From: Triparma columacea
Lineage: Eukaryota; Sar; Bolidophyceae; Parmales; Triparmaceae
DNA: 38,688 nt
Direction of reading: 5' to 3'
Assembly (NCBI GenBank): GCA_030267965.1
Contig: BRYA01000937.1
Span: forward strand, 23,151 to 61,838
Notes under the pieces: model-generated
The model's input: the letters and a program-made list of their open reading frames with translations, nothing else
What the model was told of the DNA's origin: nothing
Database searches by the model: none
Shown here: positions 38,101 through 38,688 of the stretch, piece by piece
Position numbering within the stretch: position 1 is the first letter of the stretch
How the letters are laid out: each line of letters begins with the position of its first letter
Made by a program: the position numbers and the translations under genes

Positions 38101-38688
38101 AGTTTGGCCAGGCAGATCAGATGAGGACAGATGTTGAACTTATGACTAGACAAATGGGTTTAGAAAAGGCTGCTAGCAAACAGAGTGTAATCAAACAACT
38201 GGGCATAGCATCTGACGCTGCTTACTACTTTGATAACCTGCTCCAGAGAACTGAAGCAGGGGAGCAGGATGGGAGGAGGTTTGGAGAGCAGCTGATGGAA
38301 AGAGTGAATAGAAGAAATGTTGGGGACAGTAAGGCAGAGGTTGTTAGGGAGTTCATTGCTGCTAATAGGGCACTGAGAGAGATGACAGAGCAGCACGGGT
38401 TCATAAGAACTATGCTGTATGCCATGGTTATGAACAAATTTAAAAGGAGAGCGACAAATGAGGGAGAGGATAATAGTGAGGAGGAAGCCAGGGGGTGGGA
38501 GATTGGAAGTGCAATGGCAGCAGTCATGTTGACCACAGCAACTGCTGCTCATGCAGTAGATGAGTGGGCCCATCAATTCACTGAAGTGCAGGAGGTTATG
38601 AATGAACAAGAGTGGTTAAGGCCCATGCTTGAGGAGATTGTTATGAAAATATTCATGAAGTCTAACTTAGGCTTAAAAGCAAGGGTGA
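35181..38688 (+). CDS. Large protein with multiple START-like (Bet v1-fold) repeats, 3' end outside window
   Basis: An uninterrupted frame of 1169 codons from ATG 35181 to the edge; the frame has no stop at the end, so it continues. A second ATG at 35274 (AAAAATGAGC) is the alternative start. After an acidic lead of about 100 residues come related modules of roughly 230-265 residues. Each opens with EIDRAALE.L.NII.NEPQDYT-EE--AI, EFYEKCK, then LKSPDEKVKMKLVHV, a strand GVATTVVDASVEECAA, STRQLG.PGF.PRD, VWVFEPLDPIGGVPQT.VTF, DLGGV..S..MNKIAP. This is the strand/helix order of START lipid-binding domains, seen in stramenopile multi-domain proteins. The fourth module is more diverged (ASHKEVAAFFWDL). 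A helical region follows (FGEQLMERVNRRN). It likely binds lipid or another hydrophobic ligand; the cellular role is unknown. Confidence 0.7.
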   Translation, partial: MKLDLPFTKLTAPDYSPLRPVDTKKANLSVKMSTKDSSQQEDKHIVASIDVEHGLKDHGNPIDIASGVSQGMIGAPEDVIDSIDDNNMENGHVFRIDDPPDGLGGNKNSVEEKAEGNKASLAGISGATQTDEEIDRAALEALTNIIRNEPQDYTEEEKQAIRKGKEFYEKCKRGEKFDNLKSPDEKVKMKLVHVDGASSGTGVATTVVDASVEECAANEITSLNSRNEMKKAKMNGITTMKVVNVNPHTLYYITTRDLGIPGFTLRDGRSKVTWFKQDDGKVIIHFTDTEDLEEDFPVKAGNVTVKGHSVWVFEPLDPIGGVPQTSVTFTTKADLGGVILSSLVNKIAPRFLAQVSDLRKKFDKSKEIDNHKLLQTVDIINNEIQDYTDEEEALISDGKKFYMDCKTSERFKNLKSSDPRVKIKFVHLEGESQGIGICEAVVDASLAECVAYEFIKDSREKKAKERYKLIETKKLNNHSQLYLSRRKLGIRGFSDREGRNFVCWQKEEGGKVCWTVYKDTNLLDEDYSLSAGIKQAISGIARANTGITRIRSGISRAKSEIGAAGSGTVLASTKTTWMFSALKTIGGVPQTRVTFASKVDIKGSVPSFVMNRLTTLYASNMIELRKKFHLSDDKIDRAALEYLANIIKNEPQDYTDEEEKAIRKGKEFYEKCKEDENFDDLKSPDERVKMKLVHVDRASSGTCFATTVVDASVEECAAYEFMDSREFRKTSKERGITEYHIKEINAHTQYFTSTRQLGFPGLNPRDNRSQRIWLKQEDNKVIIDQADTQDLKEDYPVKAGNVLIDYHGVWFFEPLEPIGGVPQTAVTFTAKVDLGGVFFSSIMNMIAPKFLTIVSVLRNKFDKSKEIEAFKRQQIIAKFEEIAIEGAPGIESHFDEIDGAQEISSGLTGQALIKAEKGIGWGKTSITVRASHKEVAAFFWDLKSGVESQLVIHRANNKTLVITVEHKGHLTVAKFGQADQMRTDVELMTRQMGLEKAASKQSVIKQLGIASDAAYYFDNLLQRTEAGEQDGRRFGEQLMERVNRRNVGDSKAEVVREFIAANRALREMTEQHGFIRTMLYAMVMNKFKRRATNEGEDNSEEEARGWEIGSAMAAVMLTTATAAHAVDEWAHQFTEVQEVMNEQEWLRPMLEEIVMKIFMKSNLGLKARV
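35571..38160 (+). repeat. Four START-like coding repeats
   Basis: Repeat starts are near 35571, 36278, 37072 and 37777 (spacing about 706, 795 and 705 bases). Repeats 1 and 3 are most alike (EFYEKCK...LKSPDE.VKMKLVHVD.ASSGT), repeat 2 is diverged, and repeat 4 keeps only the second half of the pattern. Confidence 0.75.
36771..36880 (+). repeat. In-frame degenerate short repeat inside START-like repeat 2
   Basis: The segment AGIKQAISGIARANTGITR followed by IRSGISRAKSEIGAAG repeats a 7-residue unit (GI-RA-SG) about five times. It replaces the usual sequence before TTWMFSALKTIGGVPQT, so it is an expansion within the domain. Confidence 0.6.

Noticed and set aside
35222..38609. Many minus-strand open frames over the last 3.4 kb
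   Set aside because: They are shadows of the single long plus-strand frame, which has internal repeats and clear domain patterns.
1..38688. CRISPR arrays, bacterial operons, insertion sequences, tRNA or rRNA genes
   Set aside because: None seen on reading; the spliced gene structures rule out a prokaryotic source. A tRNAscan run would settle the tRNA question.

Overview
This is nuclear DNA from a small, gene-dense photosynthetic eukaryote, most likely an ochrophyte (secondary-plastid stramenopile; a Parmales/bolidophyte, diatom or pelagophyte relative). The reasons are: short GT-AG introns with GTGAG/GTAAG donors in most genes; plastid proteins that start with a signal peptide followed by an ASAFAP-like cleavage motif (GSAF-SP, AAAF-SP, STSF-A); a CYP97 carotenoid hydroxylase; and a CFAP97-type axonemal protein, which implies a flagellated stage. 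The genus is an inference. All gene models below were spliced by hand from donor/acceptor sites with matching phases, so exon joins are given in the evidence fields.

Layout. 1-340 (-): 5' part of a histidine phosphatase. 795-2150 (+): Hip/ST13 co-chaperone. 2419-2862 (-): small perilipin-like lipid-droplet protein candidate. 3374-7008 (-): four-exon plastid CYP97, whose first intron holds repeated intron-like units. 7509-8606 (+): CFAP97. 8799-9929 (+): PIN-like/auxin efflux carrier family transporter. 10018-10596 (-): small coiled-coil protein with an intron directly after the start codon. 10632-12044 (+): plastid NOL/NYC1-like short-chain dehydrogenase. 12119-13119 (-): DUF1825-like protein with signal peptide. 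13453-15193 (-): 2OG-Fe(II)-oxygenase-like domain fused to a Ctr copper transporter. 15294-16004 (+): unknown. 16094-17182 (-): COQ5. 17484-18233 (+): Cgr1/CCDC86. 18439-20192 (-): DUF445 membrane protein. 20687-21953 (+): CAX cation/proton exchanger. 22058-24627 (-): bromodomain protein. 25076-27679 (+): tandem pair of ankyrin-MYND proteins. 28080-31008 (+): mitochondrial PPR-like protein. 31058-31812 (-): thylakoid-lumen pentapeptide-repeat protein. 31929-32975 (+): nucleoside hydrolase. 33076-34160 (-): plastid protein resembling red chlorophyll catabolite reductase. 34261-34690: very AT-rich island (about 22% GC by hand count). 35181-38688 (+): long intronless protein with about four START-like repeats, running off the window.

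Genes mostly alternate in strand, so neighbours share short divergent promoters (as little as 116 bp) or converge tail to tail with 50-100 bp gaps. There is no operon logic, but plastid functions recur: carotenoid hydroxylation, two possible chlorophyll-turnover enzymes, a lumenal pentapeptide protein and a cyanobacterial-type DUF1825 protein. The items most worth a second look are the CYP97 intron with juxtaposed 3'/5' splice sites, the oxygenase-Ctr fusion, the multi-START gene and the AT-rich island beside it.
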